A stretch of 52,744 nt of DNA from Candidatus Eisenbacteria bacterium (GTDB lineage Bacteria; Orphanbacterota; Orphanbacteria; Orphanbacterales; Orphanbacteraceae): the NCBI GenBank assembly GCA_016867715.1, contig VGIW01000014.1:1-52744 (forward strand), written 5' to 3'. Below, in pieces: positions 37,912-47,353 of the stretch. The first letter of the stretch is position 1, and each line of letters opens with the position of its first letter. The position numbers and the translations under genes were made by a program. Under the pieces are notes generated by a model. It did not search any database. It was not told where the DNA came from and worked only from the letters and a program-made list of their open reading frames with translations.

Positions 37912-38448
37912 CTAAAAAGACCAGTTGACGATCGGCAGGATCGGGAGGTTCTCCTTTCTCTGAACCACGTTGATCACTCCGATCTGCAGGCCGTGCAGCG
38001 TTTCGGTCATGTTGAAGATCCCGAGCTGGAGTCCGTGCATGTCGTCCGTGATGTTGACCATGCCCCACTCGAATCCCGTCGCGCTTTCTGCTCCGTTGTA
38101 GAAGCCGGTCTGGAACCCCAGGAAGGTAGTCGAGTAGTTGAAGAAGTTGTGTTGCCAACCCACGAACGTCCCTTCGGTGTACCCGACGAGACCGTATTGG
38201 AGCCCTGTCGTGTTTCCGCGCGTGTGGTTGCCGAGACCGATGTCGAGACCCAGCACGTTCCGGTTCACGCCGTAGAGAAGGTTGATCCGGATTCCCGCGA
38301 TCGACGTCTCCTCGTCGAAGGCCTGCACCGGATTCCAGAGTGCGAGCTGAATCGGTTTCGTGCCCGCCTCCTCGGCCCAGGAAACAGCGGACATCCCGCA
38401 GAGAATCGCAAGAACCCCCGCCGTCGCGATCGTCTTCCCCTTCTTCAT
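37912..38448 (-). CDS. Exported GLQxG-repeat protein (LA_2272-like)
   Basis: 178 residues. Signal peptide MKKGKTIATAGVLAILCGMSAVSWA, then QLALWNPVQAFDEETSIAGIRINLLYGVNRNVLGLDIGL and a series of about 19-residue units of the form GLQ-x-G-(x)-(x)-N-x-(T)-E (GLQYGLVGYTEG, GFQTGFYNGAE, GLQLGIFNMTET, GLQIGVINVVQ). Such repeats form surface or outer-membrane beta structures of unknown role. GGGGGAGTGAG precedes the ATG. It converges with the hybrid kinase, 4 nt between stops. Confidence 0.7.
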   Translation of the reverse strand: MKKGKTIATAGVLAILCGMSAVSWAEEAGTKPIQLALWNPVQAFDEETSIAGIRINLLYGVNRNVLGLDIGLGNHTRGNTTGLQYGLVGYTEGTFVGWQHNFFNYSTTFLGFQTGFYNGAESATGFEWGMVNITDDMHGLQLGIFNMTETLHGLQIGVINVVQRKENLPILPIVNWSF

Positions 38449-38552
38449 GCTCTCACTCCCCCCTTTCCGCCGGAGGTTCCTCCCGCGGTTCTCCCGAATC
38501 TGCGGCGCGAGCGTTCGCATCTCGCAACGAATGCCACGCCGCATCGGAAGTT

Positions 38553-38581
38553 TTCCCGTGACCTTCCCGAACCGCTACGAT
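38553..38581 (+). promoter_or_regulatory. Possible promoter of the porin gene
   Basis: TTCCCG (38553-38558), 17-nt spacer, TACGAT (38576-38581). It lies about 100 nt before the start at 38685. The -35 box is weak. Confidence 0.35.
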
Positions 38582-38684
38582 AGTCTTTCTGCCGGATCGA
38601 ATCCAGAGTGTCGGGAGATCTCGATCCGAGGCACGAACATCCGCCGCGCTTCCCGGCCGCCGAGGCGGAAGAAAGGAGTACGCA

Positions 38685-39986
38685 ATGTCGAAGAGACGCT
38701 CAGCCTTTTTCGCTCTTTGGATCCTAGCAGGTATCTCCGTCCTCTTGCCCGCAACGGTTCTCGCGGAGACCAAGCTCACCGTCAGCGGGCAGGTCCGCGT
38801 CCGTTCCGAGTTGGACAAGAAGAGCTTCGAACCGGCCGCCTCTCCCCTCCAGTTCAACGATCTCCGCGCGCGGCTCGGGATCGAGGCGGTGGTCGACGCG
38901 AACACGCACGTCTTCGTGCAATTCCAAGACAGCCGACGACTTGGCGGCGTCAGCGCCGCGGGAGAATACATGTCGGGAACCACGAACGACGCGAAGAACG
39001 TCGACCTCCATCAGGGATACCTTCTCGTCGACCGTCTGGGAGTCGATGGGCTCGGAATGCAGGCGGGCCGCTACGAGATCAACCTCGGCAACCAGCGCGT
39101 GTTCGGAGCGAACGACTGGAGCAACGTCGGGCGCACATGGGAGGGCTTCTCGCTCTCCTACAAGGCCGCGCCGGCGAAAGTCACGGCCCACGCGCTCAAG
39201 GTCCTCGAACCGAGCGCCAAGAAAGGCGTCCGCGACTTCGACATCGTCGGCCTCTATGGCCAGATCCCCGAGACGGGCCTCGACCTCTTCGGCTTCTACG
39301 AGCGGAACGCGGAGCGGATCCAGGGAGGGGATGATCCCGACCTCAACCTCCTCGATCGGTTCAACGTCGGCGGGTACTACAAGAAGTCCTACGGCCTGGC
39401 CGACGTGGAGGCGAACGCGGTCTATCAGTTCGGGGACCAGGGGCTGAAGAGCCCGGTCATGGAGCAGGACATCTCCGCGTATCTGGTCACCGCGGAGGTC
39501 GGTTACGCGCGCGATTGCCCCCACAAGCCCCGGATCGCCTTGGGGATCGACTACGCGTCGGGCGACAAGGACCCGAACGACGACACGTACGGCGCTTATG
39601 TCGGCCCATACGCAACGGTCCACCGCATCCGCGGCTACATGGACTACTTCCGCGTCGATAAACCGGAAGGGCTCGCGGACCTCATGCTGCGGCTCTCGAT
39701 GGAGCCCGCCCCCGGGTGGACGCTGAAGGCGGACGGGCACTACTTCATGGCAGCGGCCGACTACGAGGATTATCAGAAGGAGATGACCAAGGACGTCGGC
39801 TTCGAGGTCGACCTGACCGCGACCACCACGAAGATCGCCGGCCTGAAGGCCGAGGGCGGGTTTTCGGTGTTCTTCCCCTCGAAGTCCTTCGCGAACGAGA
39901 TCTACAAGCTCCGGGATCCGGAGAAGACGGATCCGGGCGTTTGGGCCTATCTCATGCTGACCGCGGGTTTCGGAAAGGATCTGTAG
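38685..39986 (+). CDS. Alginate-export-type outer-membrane porin
   Basis: 433 residues. Signal peptide to about residue 27 (VLLPATVLAE), then LTVSGQVRVRSELDKKSF and LRARLGIEAVVDANTHVFVQFQDSRRLGG, the N-terminal strands of the alginate export (AlgE-like) family. GMQAGRYEINLGNQRVFGANDWSNVGRTWEGFSLSY is the conserved strand pair with a constriction loop. It is an 18-stranded outer-membrane barrel by analogy. There is no alginate gene cluster nearby, so a general role for anionic or hydrophilic solutes is more likely than alginate export. AAAGGAG precedes the ATG. Confidence 0.82.
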   Translation: MSKRRSAFFALWILAGISVLLPATVLAETKLTVSGQVRVRSELDKKSFEPAASPLQFNDLRARLGIEAVVDANTHVFVQFQDSRRLGGVSAAGEYMSGTTNDAKNVDLHQGYLLVDRLGVDGLGMQAGRYEINLGNQRVFGANDWSNVGRTWEGFSLSYKAAPAKVTAHALKVLEPSAKKGVRDFDIVGLYGQIPETGLDLFGFYERNAERIQGGDDPDLNLLDRFNVGGYYKKSYGLADVEANAVYQFGDQGLKSPVMEQDISAYLVTAEVGYARDCPHKPRIALGIDYASGDKDPNDDTYGAYVGPYATVHRIRGYMDYFRVDKPEGLADLMLRLSMEPAPGWTLKADGHYFMAAADYEDYQKEMTKDVGFEVDLTATTTKIAGLKAEGGFSVFFPSKSFANEIYKLRDPEKTDPGVWAYLMLTAGFGKDL

Positions 39987-40100
39987 CGGCCGGCTCGATC
40001 GATCGAAGCCGCGCGGTTCTTGCCTCTGCCGGAAAGGCGCGGGAGAATCGCGCGGCTTCCCCGCTTCCCCAATTCCCCGCCGGTCTGCTATCGTGCGGAC

Positions 40101-41222
40101 ATGGATCGGGAGCGGCTCCGTCGCCTCTTTCTCGCGGTTCTTCTCGTGCTCGTCACGGCCGTCTTCCTCGCGATGATCCGGCGGTTTCTCGTCGTCCTCC
40201 TTCTCGCGGCTCTCCTCGCCGGCCTCGCGCATCCTCTCTACCGCGGGATCCGCCGGGGCTTCCGAGGGCGCCGTCACCTCGCGAGCGGAACCACGCTCCT
40301 CGTCCTTCTCGTGGCCGTTGTCGCGCCTCTTTCCCTTCTCCTCGGGCTTGTCGCCGGAGAGGCGCTCCAGATCAGCAACCAGGTCGGACCGTGGGTGAGC
40401 GCGCAAGTGAACGAGCCGAGCCGCTTGTTGGAGAGAATCCCGGGCGCCGAGCGCCTGGCCCCCTATCGCCCCGAGGTCCTCCAGAGACTCGGACAGATCG
40501 TGGGGAGCGTCGGATCGTTTCTTTTCGACAGCATCTCGGCCTTCACGCGCGGAACGGTCTCGCTCCTCTTTCAGCTCTTTCTTCTTCTCTACGCGATGTT
40601 CTTCTTCCTCGCGGACGGGGAGACGATCCTTGCGAAGACGCTCGGGTATCTTCCCCTCCGGAAGGAGGACAAGCGAGAGCTCGTCGAGAAGTTCGCCTCC
40701 GTGACGCGCGCGACGATCAAGGGGACCCTCGTCATCGGCGTCGTCCAGGGGACGCTCGCGGGGGCGGCCTTCGCGCTCGCGGGAATCCAGGGGGCGCTCT
40801 TCTGGGGCACGGTCATGACCTTTCTCTCGATCATCCCCGGCGTCGGGACCGGGCTCGTCTGGCTCCCCGCGGGAATCATCCAGCTCGCCAAGGGGAACGC
40901 CGGAGGAGGCGTGTTCGTCCTTGCGTTCTGCACACTGGTCGTCAGCACGGTGGACAATCTGCTCCGCCCGCGGCTCGTGGGGCGCGACACGAAGATGCAC
41001 CCTCTTCTCGTTCTCTTCAGCACGCTCGGCGGTCTCTTCCTCTTCGGCGTCGTCGGGTTTCTCATTGGGCCGATCTTGGGCGCGCTCTTTGTCGCCGTTT
41101 GGGATTTCTACGCGCGTGCGTTTCGTGAATCGCTTCTGGAGGCCGACCCGCTTCCTTCGGCGGAGACGAGCGATGAGGCGGGTGCGGGAGGCCTGATTGC
41201 CGAGCGGCCGCCGCCGGAGTAG
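40101..41222 (+). CDS. AI-2E-family transporter (PerM/YdiK type)
   Basis: 373 residues with about eight membrane segments. FLVVLLLAALLAGLAHPLYRGI opens the protein; GTLVIGVVQGTLAGAAFALAGIQGALFWGTVMTFLSIIPGVGTGLVWLPAGIIQLAKG is the strongly conserved core and TLVVSTVDNLLRPRLVGRDTKMHPLLVLFSTLGGLFLFG the second. The family moves small solutes or ions; the autoinducer-2 link is proven for only one member. TATCGT at 40089-40094 lies 6 nt before ATG 40101, so this is another candidate leaderless transcript. No Shine-Dalgarno is present. Confidence 0.85.
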   Translation: MDRERLRRLFLAVLLVLVTAVFLAMIRRFLVVLLLAALLAGLAHPLYRGIRRGFRGRRHLASGTTLLVLLVAVVAPLSLLLGLVAGEALQISNQVGPWVSAQVNEPSRLLERIPGAERLAPYRPEVLQRLGQIVGSVGSFLFDSISAFTRGTVSLLFQLFLLLYAMFFFLADGETILAKTLGYLPLRKEDKRELVEKFASVTRATIKGTLVIGVVQGTLAGAAFALAGIQGALFWGTVMTFLSIIPGVGTGLVWLPAGIIQLAKGNAGGGVFVLAFCTLVVSTVDNLLRPRLVGRDTKMHPLLVLFSTLGGLFLFGVVGFLIGPILGALFVAVWDFYARAFRESLLEADPLPSAETSDEAGAGGLIAERPPPE

Positions 41223-41255
41223 ATTCGCGTTGTGGACAAGCACGGAGGATCTCGC

Positions 41256-43439
41256 ATGGCGGTTTCCAACAAAAGAAGGTCGCCCCTTGCGTTTCGCGAT
41301 CTCATGTCGATCGAACGGATCGGGCAAACGGCGGTCTCGCCGGACGGGACCGAGGCGGCTTACGTCGTCGCCCGCCACGATCCGAAGAAGAACGAGGTGC
41401 GGCAGACGATCCGCGTGGTCGATCTCGCCACGGGGAGAAGCCGCGTCCTCACGCCCGGACCGGGCAACCACCGCGATCCGGCGTGGTCTCCCGACGGGAA
41501 GCGGATCGCTTTCGTCAGCGATCGCGAGAAAGATCTGGGACCGCAGGTCTGGGTGATGCCGCGCGGCGGGGGCGAGGCGAGGCGCGTGACGAACGGGTAC
41601 GGAGGCGCGCACGGGCTTCTTTGGGCGCCCGACTCGCGGCGGATCGCCTTCGCGCGCAAGGTGGTCGTCTCGAGCGCCTACGATCCGCGCCGAAAGAACT
41701 TGGAGGAACCGGAGAACGAACCGCCGCGCGCAGCCGTGTACGGCCTCGTGAACGAGAAGTCCTCCGCCCGCATCGCCGACGAGCTTCTCTTCCGCCACTG
41801 GGATTCGTGGAGAGACCGGACGCGGAACCACATCTTCCTCGTGGACGCGGACACGGGGCGAATGCGGGATCTAACGCCGCACGACTTGGACGCGCCGCCG
41901 ATCGCGCTCGGCTCCGAACGCGACTACGACTTCAGCCCGGACGGACGCGAGATCGCCTTCGTGATGAACCCGGACGAGGTCGTCGCCCGCTCGACGAACA
42001 ACTGCATCTTCGTGCAGAGGATCCGCGGCCTCGCGATGGAGGGGGAAGCGGAATGCGTCTCGAACTCGGAGGCGTGCGACTCGCATCCGCGCTACGCATC
42101 CGATGGTTCATGTATCTATTATTTGGCAATGGACCGTCCCGGGTATGAAGCGGACAAGAACCGGATCAAGGCGTACGACCGGAAGACGAAGACGACCGCG
42201 GTCTACCTCGAACGGTTCGACCGGAGCCCGCACGCGTTCGAGACGGACGGGGCAGGCGGCATCCTCTTCGGCGCGCACGATCGCGGGCGCGTCTCGCTCT
42301 ACCGCATCGACATGCGCGCGAGCCGGGTGCGCCAGCTCACGTTCGGCACAACGAACTCGTTCTTTCGGCGGATTCCGGGATCGAACGATCTCCTCGTGGG
42401 ACGCGAGTCGACGACCGCTCCTCTCGACCTCTACCGCTTGACGCCGGATCGCGGCATCGCGCCGTTTCTCGGGGCGGGAGACGCGCCGGATTGGATCCCA
42501 CGCGACGCGGGCGCGGCGGCGAGGCGTCTCACTCGCCATGGCGACGTCCTCGCGCGCGTCCGAATGAACGAGGCGGAGGAGTTCTGGTATCCGGGCGCGG
42601 GGGAAACGCCGATCCACGGGCTCCTCATCCGCCCCCCCTCCTTCCGCGAGGGGAATAAGCACCCGCTCATCCTTCTCCTTCACGGGGGGCCGCAGTCGGC
42701 GTTTCTCGACCAATTCCACTATCGATGGAACGCGCAGCTCTTCGCGGCGCGCGGAGCGGTCGTCGCGATGCTGAACCCGCGCGGATCGACCGGCTTCGGG
42801 AAGCGCTTTAGCGATCAGATCAGCCGCGACTGGGGCGGGCGCTGCTTCGAGGACATTCGGCTCGGCGTCGATCTTCTTCTTCGCAAGCACCGCTTCATCG
42901 ATGGAAACCGAATGGCGGCGGCGGGGGCGAGCTTCGGCGGCTTTCTCGTCAACTGGATCGCGGGGCGGACCGACCGCTTCCGCGCGCTCGTCTCGCACGA
43001 CGGAATCTTCAACGCCGAAACGATGGCGTACACGACCGAGGAGCTCTGGTTCGACGAATATGAGCACGGACCTTTGCCGCACACGAACCGAAGGGCGATC
43101 CTCAAGTTCAGCCCGCACCTCCATGTCTCCAAGTTCCGAACCCCGACCCTCGTGATACACGGGGATCAGGATTTCCGTTGCCCGATCTCCGAGGGGATCG
43201 GGATGTTCACGGCGCTTCAAGTGATGGGTGTTCCCTCGCGGTTCCTGCATTTTCCGGACGAAGGGCATTGGGTCCAGAAGCCGGCGAACGCGGAGGTTTG
43301 GTATCACGAGGTGATCGGTTGGCTGATGAAGCACATCGAGAATACGCCCGCGGCGGCTCGGAAGCGGGGCGGCGGAAAGCGAAGCGGGAAACGGAAGACC
43401 CGCGCGAGAAGCCCGCGCGCGAAGGGCAGGAACCAATGA
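41256..43439 (+). CDS. S9-family prolyl oligopeptidase-like peptidase
   Basis: 727 residues. The first 430 form a TolB/WD-like beta-propeller (repeats VSPDGTEAAYV, WSPDGKRIAFVSD, WAPDSRRIAFA, FSPDGREIAFV). The C-terminal alpha/beta hydrolase has HPLILLLHGGPQSAF (oxyanion), GASFGG with the catalytic serine, HGDQDFRCP with the aspartate and FPDEGHWV with the histidine. It probably cleaves short peptides or acyl-peptides. No signal peptide is seen, so it is cytoplasmic. The C-terminal 30 residues are a very basic tail (KRGGGKRSGKRKTRARSPRAKGR), unusual for the family. ATG 41256 is chosen with GGAGG 7 nt upstream. It overlaps the next gene by 4 nt. Confidence 0.92.
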   Translation: MAVSNKRRSPLAFRDLMSIERIGQTAVSPDGTEAAYVVARHDPKKNEVRQTIRVVDLATGRSRVLTPGPGNHRDPAWSPDGKRIAFVSDREKDLGPQVWVMPRGGGEARRVTNGYGGAHGLLWAPDSRRIAFARKVVVSSAYDPRRKNLEEPENEPPRAAVYGLVNEKSSARIADELLFRHWDSWRDRTRNHIFLVDADTGRMRDLTPHDLDAPPIALGSERDYDFSPDGREIAFVMNPDEVVARSTNNCIFVQRIRGLAMEGEAECVSNSEACDSHPRYASDGSCIYYLAMDRPGYEADKNRIKAYDRKTKTTAVYLERFDRSPHAFETDGAGGILFGAHDRGRVSLYRIDMRASRVRQLTFGTTNSFFRRIPGSNDLLVGRESTTAPLDLYRLTPDRGIAPFLGAGDAPDWIPRDAGAAARRLTRHGDVLARVRMNEAEEFWYPGAGETPIHGLLIRPPSFREGNKHPLILLLHGGPQSAFLDQFHYRWNAQLFAARGAVVAMLNPRGSTGFGKRFSDQISRDWGGRCFEDIRLGVDLLLRKHRFIDGNRMAAAGASFGGFLVNWIAGRTDRFRALVSHDGIFNAETMAYTTEELWFDEYEHGPLPHTNRRAILKFSPHLHVSKFRTPTLVIHGDQDFRCPISEGIGMFTALQVMGVPSRFLHFPDEGHWVQKPANAEVWYHEVIGWLMKHIENTPAAARKRGGGKRSGKRKTRARSPRAKGRNQ

Positions 43440-44875
43440 ACGAGAAGGGAACGCGCATCGAGAAAGACTCGCTCGGCGAGGTGAGGGTTCCCGAGGACGC
43501 GCTCTACGGGGCGCAGACCGCGCGAGCGGTGGAGAACTTCGCGGTCTCCGGCTTGAGACCCTGGCGCGCGTTCATCTGGTCGATGGGGACGATCAAGCGG
43601 GCGGCGGCGGAGGTTCATCGGGATCTCGGTCTTCTCAACACGGAGCGCGCGGAAGCGATCGCGCGGGCGGCCGAAGAGGTCGCCGAGGGGAAGTGGGACG
43701 CGGAGTTCGTCGTGGATCCGTTCCAGGCGGGAGCCGGAACGAGCCACAACATGAACGCGAACGAGGTGATCGCGAACCGTGCGACGGTCCTCCTCGGCGG
43801 AAAGCCGGGCGAGTACCTCGTGCATCCGAACGATCACGTCAACATGAGCCAGTCGACGAACGACACGATCCCGACCGCGATCCGCCTCGGGTGCCTCTGG
43901 CGCGAGGAGGAGCTCCTCGGGGCGGTCCGTTCCCTCGGCCATGCGCTTCGCGACAAGGCGCGCGAGTTCGACGATGTCGTGAAGTCGGGAAGGACCCATA
44001 TCCAGGACGCGGTCCCCGTGCGGCTCGGGCAGGAGTTCGGCGCGTACGCGAAGGCGGTCGAGCGGGACGCGGAGCGGATCGCGGAGGCCGCCGACGGGCT
44101 CCGGCGTCTCGGGATCGGCGGGACGGCGGTCGGCAGCGGTCTCAACGCGCATCCCGAGTACCACGCGCGGATGGTGCGCCGCCTCTCCGAGATCACCGGT
44201 CTCCGGCTCGAAGGATCGGACGATCTCTTCGAGTCGATGCAGTCGATGGCAGACCCGATTCACTTCTCGGGCGCCCTCCGCACGCTCGCGCTCACGCTCA
44301 TCCGTATCGCGAACGATGTTCGCCTCCTCGCCTCGGGGCCCGCGACCGGGCTCGACGAGATCCGGCTCCCCGCCGTGCAGCCGGGATCGAGCATCATGCC
44401 GGGGAAGGTGAACCCGGTCCTCGCCGAGATGCTTGACATGGCGATGTTTCATGTGATTGGATGCGACACCGCGGTCGCGCTCGCCTCGCAGGCCGGGCAG
44501 CTCGAGCTGAACGTGATGATGCCGGTCATCGCGCACAACCTTTTCGAGAGCATGCAGGTCATGATCGGATCGGTCCGGATGTTCACCGGGAAGTGCGTGG
44601 TGGGGATCCGGGCGAACCGCGAGAAGGCGGAGGGATGGCTCGCGCGGAACGCGATCGTCGTCACCGCGCTGAACCCAATCATCGGCTACGCCGCCGGCGC
44701 GGCCCTCGTGAAGGAGGCGGCCGAGAAGGGAACGTCGATCCGCGACCTCGCGATCGAGAAGGCGCGCGCCGGGAAGCTCCGGCACCGGGAGGGCGCGCGC
44801 GCCGTCGCTCCCGAGGAGATCGATTCCGCCCTCCGCGACCTCCGCCGCCTGACGGAGGGGGGGATGGCGGGGTAA
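43436..44875 (+). CDS. Fumarase/aspartase superfamily lyase
   Basis: 479 residues. RIEKDSLGEVRVPEDALYGAQTARAVENFAVSG starts like class II fumarase; FQAGAGTSHNMNANEVIANRA and HVNMSQSTNDTIPTAIRLG are shared by fumarase and aspartase; GSSIMPGKVNPVLAEMLDMAMF is the catalytic SS-loop; QAGQLELNVMMPVIAHNLFESM resembles aspartase. It therefore catalyses either fumarate/malate hydration or fumarate/aspartate deamination. MPGKVNP favours fumarase, QLELNVM favours the aspartase side. A role next to succinate dehydrogenase in the citric-acid pathway is plausible. The start overlaps the peptidase stop (ATGA). Confidence 0.88.
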   Translation: MNEKGTRIEKDSLGEVRVPEDALYGAQTARAVENFAVSGLRPWRAFIWSMGTIKRAAAEVHRDLGLLNTERAEAIARAAEEVAEGKWDAEFVVDPFQAGAGTSHNMNANEVIANRATVLLGGKPGEYLVHPNDHVNMSQSTNDTIPTAIRLGCLWREEELLGAVRSLGHALRDKAREFDDVVKSGRTHIQDAVPVRLGQEFGAYAKAVERDAERIAEAADGLRRLGIGGTAVGSGLNAHPEYHARMVRRLSEITGLRLEGSDDLFESMQSMADPIHFSGALRTLALTLIRIANDVRLLASGPATGLDEIRLPAVQPGSSIMPGKVNPVLAEMLDMAMFHVIGCDTAVALASQAGQLELNVMMPVIAHNLFESMQVMIGSVRMFTGKCVVGIRANREKAEGWLARNAIVVTALNPIIGYAAGAALVKEAAEKGTSIRDLAIEKARAGKLRHREGARAVAPEEIDSALRDLRRLTEGGMAG

Positions 44876-44911
44876 CGTCAATCTGCTAGGGACTCCTCCG
44901 GTGTTTTCTCA

Positions 44912-45046
44912 GCCGGGGCCCGGGGCAAGGGGGTGCCGGCTCAGACACCCCTCGCGCGCCCGGCCAACGGCAACGGGAAGTGGTGTCACCATTTCCGTGG
45001 CGCGCTCGGGAACTCGCCGGTTCACCCCCTTGCCCCACGCCCCGGC
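44912..45046. repeat. GGGGCAAG inverted-repeat element, copy 2
   Basis: 135 bp with long terminal inverted repeats: GCCGGGGC, two variable bases, GGGGCAAGGGGGTG at the left, and the exact complement at the right (CACCCCCTTGCCCC, two bases, GCCCCGGC). The centre is itself palindromic (ACGGGAAGTGGTG / TCACCATTTCCGT). The whole element can fold as one long hairpin. It lies between the convergent stops of the fumarase-like gene and feoB, just as copy 1 lies between the DUF4301 gene and sdhB. Confidence 0.82.
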
Positions 45047-45089
45047 GGCCGCGCAAGGCGCACCATTCATACGGATTGAGAGTCGCTTC

Positions 45090-46526
45090 CTACCCCCCCG
45101 CGATCCGCCACACTTGCGCGACGAGGAAGACGACGAGGAAGCCCATCGCGACCGGAAGGAGCGTCGCGACCGCGGTCCACTTCCGGCTTCCGGTCTCCTT
45201 GTAGATCGTGTAGATCGTCGTGCTGCACGGGTTGTGGATGAGGCTGAAGAGCATCAGGTTCACCGCCGTGAGGAGCGTCCAGCCGCCCGCCTTGAGGAGA
45301 TCGAGCGTGTCGGAGGCCGATTCGAGCTCGAACATCACGCCCGCGCCCGCGCCGACTCCCGAGGTTCCGGTCGCGAGAACGGTGAGCATGAGGATCGTCG
45401 GGACCACGATCTCGTTCGCCGGAATCGCCACGACATAAGCGAGAAGGATCACGCCGTTCAAGCCGAGCACGACGCCGAACGGATCGAAGAAGCGGATCAG
45501 GTGCTCGGCGAGGCTCGCGCCGGCGAAGCGGAGGTTCGCCGAGAGCCAGATCGCCGCCCCCGCCGGAACCGCGAAGACGATCGCCCGCCAGAGAACGAAG
45601 ATCGTTCGATCGATGATCGATGTATAAATCGTCTGGAGAATCCTCGGGGGACGATAGGGCGGAAGTTCGAGGCTGAACGTCGAGATCTCGCCGCGGAGAA
45701 GCGTTCGCGAGAGACCCCACGACACGGCGAGGGAGAGGGCGACCCCGAGAAGGGCCACCGCGACGACGGAAAGGGCCGAGACGAGGCCGGCGAGAACCGG
45801 CGGGACGAGCGCGCCGAGAAAGATCGTCGCGAGGAGGATCTGCGTCGGCCACCTTCCGTTGCAGAGGGAGAAGTTGTTCGTGAGGATCGCGATGAGCCGG
45901 TCCCTCGGGCTGTCGATGATCCTCGTCGCGATGACGCCCGCCGCGTTGCATCCGAAGCCCATCATCATGCTGAGCGACTGCTTCCCGTGCGCGCCGAACT
46001 TGCGGTAGAGGTTGTCGAGGTTGAACGCCACGCGCGGAAGGTAGCCGAAGTCCTCGAGCAGCGTGAAGAGCGGGAAGAAGATCGCCATCGGCGGAAGCAT
46101 GACGCTCACGACCCAGGCGGTCGCGAGGTAGATCCCGTCGATCAGGATTCCGTCGAGCCACCAGGGGAGAGAGACGCCGGCGGCGAGCCCCTTGAGAAGC
46201 GGATGCCCCTTGTCGAGGAGAAGCGCCGCGAGCCATCCGGAAGGGACGTTCGCCCCCGCGATCGTGATCCAGAAGATCAGCGTGAAGAGGAGAAAGAGGA
46301 TCGGGAAGCCGAACAGGCGGCTCGTCACGACGCGGTCGATCGCGCGGTCCCAGTCGAAGCGCGGCTTCTCGTCGGCGCGGGTGACGGCGCGGCCGGCGAT
46401 GCGCGCCGCCTCGGCGTAGATCGACTCCATCAGCTCCTCGTGGAAATCCCCGCCGACCTCGAAGCGGAGATCCTCCGCGGCGGCAAGGAGCTTCTCCCGA
46501 GCGCTCGCGGACGATCCGGGCGTCAC
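45090..46526 (-). CDS. feoB: FeoB membrane (gate) subunit, split form
   Basis: 478 residues. About 85 residues of linker precede eight or so membrane segments with the FeoB gates: [29 protein letters not shown] ... [20 protein letters not shown] ... [24 protein letters not shown], and [12 protein letters not shown] ... [26 protein letters not shown]. The cysteine of the first gate is present in GFGCN and the CNGRWPT form replaces the enterobacterial CSARLPV. It has no GTPase domain; that is encoded by the gene just upstream. GTG 46526 overlaps the stop of the GTPase gene (GTGA) and has GGAGGAG 5 nt before it, so it is translated as a separate protein. Confidence 0.9.
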   Translation of the reverse strand: MTPGSSASAREKLLAAAEDLRFEVGGDFHEELMESIYAEAARIAGRAVTRADEKPRFDWDRAIDRVVTSRLFGFPILFLLFTLIFWITIAGANVPSGWLAALLLDKGHPLLKGLAAGVSLPWWLDGILIDGIYLATAWVVSVMLPPMAIFFPLFTLLEDFGYLPRVAFNLDNLYRKFGAHGKQSLSMMMGFGCNAAGVIATRIIDSPRDRLIAILTNNFSLCNGRWPTQILLATIFLGALVPPVLAGLVSALSVVAVALLGVALSLAVSWGLSRTLLRGEISTFSLELPPYRPPRILQTIYTSIIDRTIFVLWRAIVFAVPAGAAIWLSANLRFAGASLAEHLIRFFDPFGVVLGLNGVILLAYVVAIPANEIVVPTILMLTVLATGTSGVGAGAGVMFELESASDTLDLLKAGGWTLLTAVNLMLFSLIHNPCSTTIYTIYKETGSRKWTAVATLLPVAMGFLVVFLVAQVWRIAGG

Positions 46527-47353
46527 CGCGACTCCTCCCCACTCCGCGGCTCGTCCGCCGGTTCCGGTCCCGCGCGCGTGAGGTCCCCGAGGTCCCCTTT
46601 TCGCACCGCCTCGGCGATCGTCCGGTCCCCGTCGAGGAGTCGGAGCGCCACCCAGCGCGCGTTCGGAAGCCCGGGGAACGCCTCCTCGATCTCCCCCGCG
46701 AGCCGCGCGACCGCTCCTTGGAGAACACGGGGGCCCTTCTCCAGACGGCGCGGTTTCGGGACGGTTTCCCCCGCGGCGACGGCGCGGATCTCCTCGAGGA
46801 GCCGCGGGATTCCCTCCCCGTGGCGCGCGGTCGCGGGAACGACCGGAACGCCGAGCTCGCGAGAGAGAAGACGATCGTCGACCCGGAGCCCGCGCCGCCT
46901 CGCTTCATCCATCAAGTTCAAACAAAGCACCACGCGGTCGGTGATCTCGAACACCTGAAGGACTAGGTTGAGATTCCGCTCGAGCCGCATCGCGTCGGCG
47001 ACGACCACCGTCACATCCGGACGGCCGAAGAGAAGGAAGTCGCGCGCGATCTCCTCGTCGAGGCTCGTGGCGAGGAGCGAGTAGGTCCCGGGAAGATCGA
47101 CGATCTTGAAGCGGCTCCCGCCGTACACGAAGCCCCCCTCGGCGCGCGAGACGGTCTTCCCGGGCCAATTCCCCGTGTGCTGCCGGAGCCCGGTGAGCGC
47201 GTTGAAGACGGTGCTCTTCCCGACGTTCGGATTCCCGGCCAGCGCGACGACGTAATCCCATTCCTCCATCTCCACGCCGAGCCGGCGAAGATTGCCGGCG
47301 TGGTGCGCCGGGCAGCCCTCGCAGCCGCGAGCGGCTTTTCCCTTCTTGTTCAT
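46523..47353 (-). CDS. feoB: FeoB GTPase subunit, split form
   Basis: 276 residues. G-protein boxes: GNPNVGKST (G1, residues 40-48), GNWPGKTV (G2), DLPGTYSL (G3) and NLMDEA (G4). The region after 190 matches the GDI/helical spacer that links GTPase and membrane parts in normal FeoB. The protein then simply stops, and the permease follows as a separate gene. An N-terminal CEGCPAHH motif could bind metal or redox-sense. Together the two chains would form a Fe(II) uptake system. It starts inside the stop of the preceding regulator gene (ATGA). Confidence 0.92.
   Translation of the reverse strand: MNKKGKAARGCEGCPAHHAGNLRRLGVEMEEWDYVVALAGNPNVGKSTVFNALTGLRQHTGNWPGKTVSRAEGGFVYGGSRFKIVDLPGTYSLLATSLDEEIARDFLLFGRPDVTVVVADAMRLERNLNLVLQVFEITDRVVLCLNLMDEARRRGLRVDDRLLSRELGVPVVPATARHGEGIPRLLEEIRAVAAGETVPKPRRLEKGPRVLQGAVARLAGEIEEAFPGLPNARWVALRLLDGDRTIAEAVRKGDLGDLTRAGPEPADEPRSGEESR

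Noticed and set aside
38724-41831. A 1035-codon open frame on the minus strand
   Set aside because: It lies opposite three well-supported plus-strand genes (porin, AI-2E permease, start of S9 peptidase); its translation is low-complexity, charged and arginine-rich, as expected from antisense of GC-rich codons.
46523-46526. FeoB split as a frameshift error
   Set aside because: The junction has a clean stop/start overlap and a good ribosome-binding site for the second gene, and the break lies at a domain boundary. Only read data could still overturn this.
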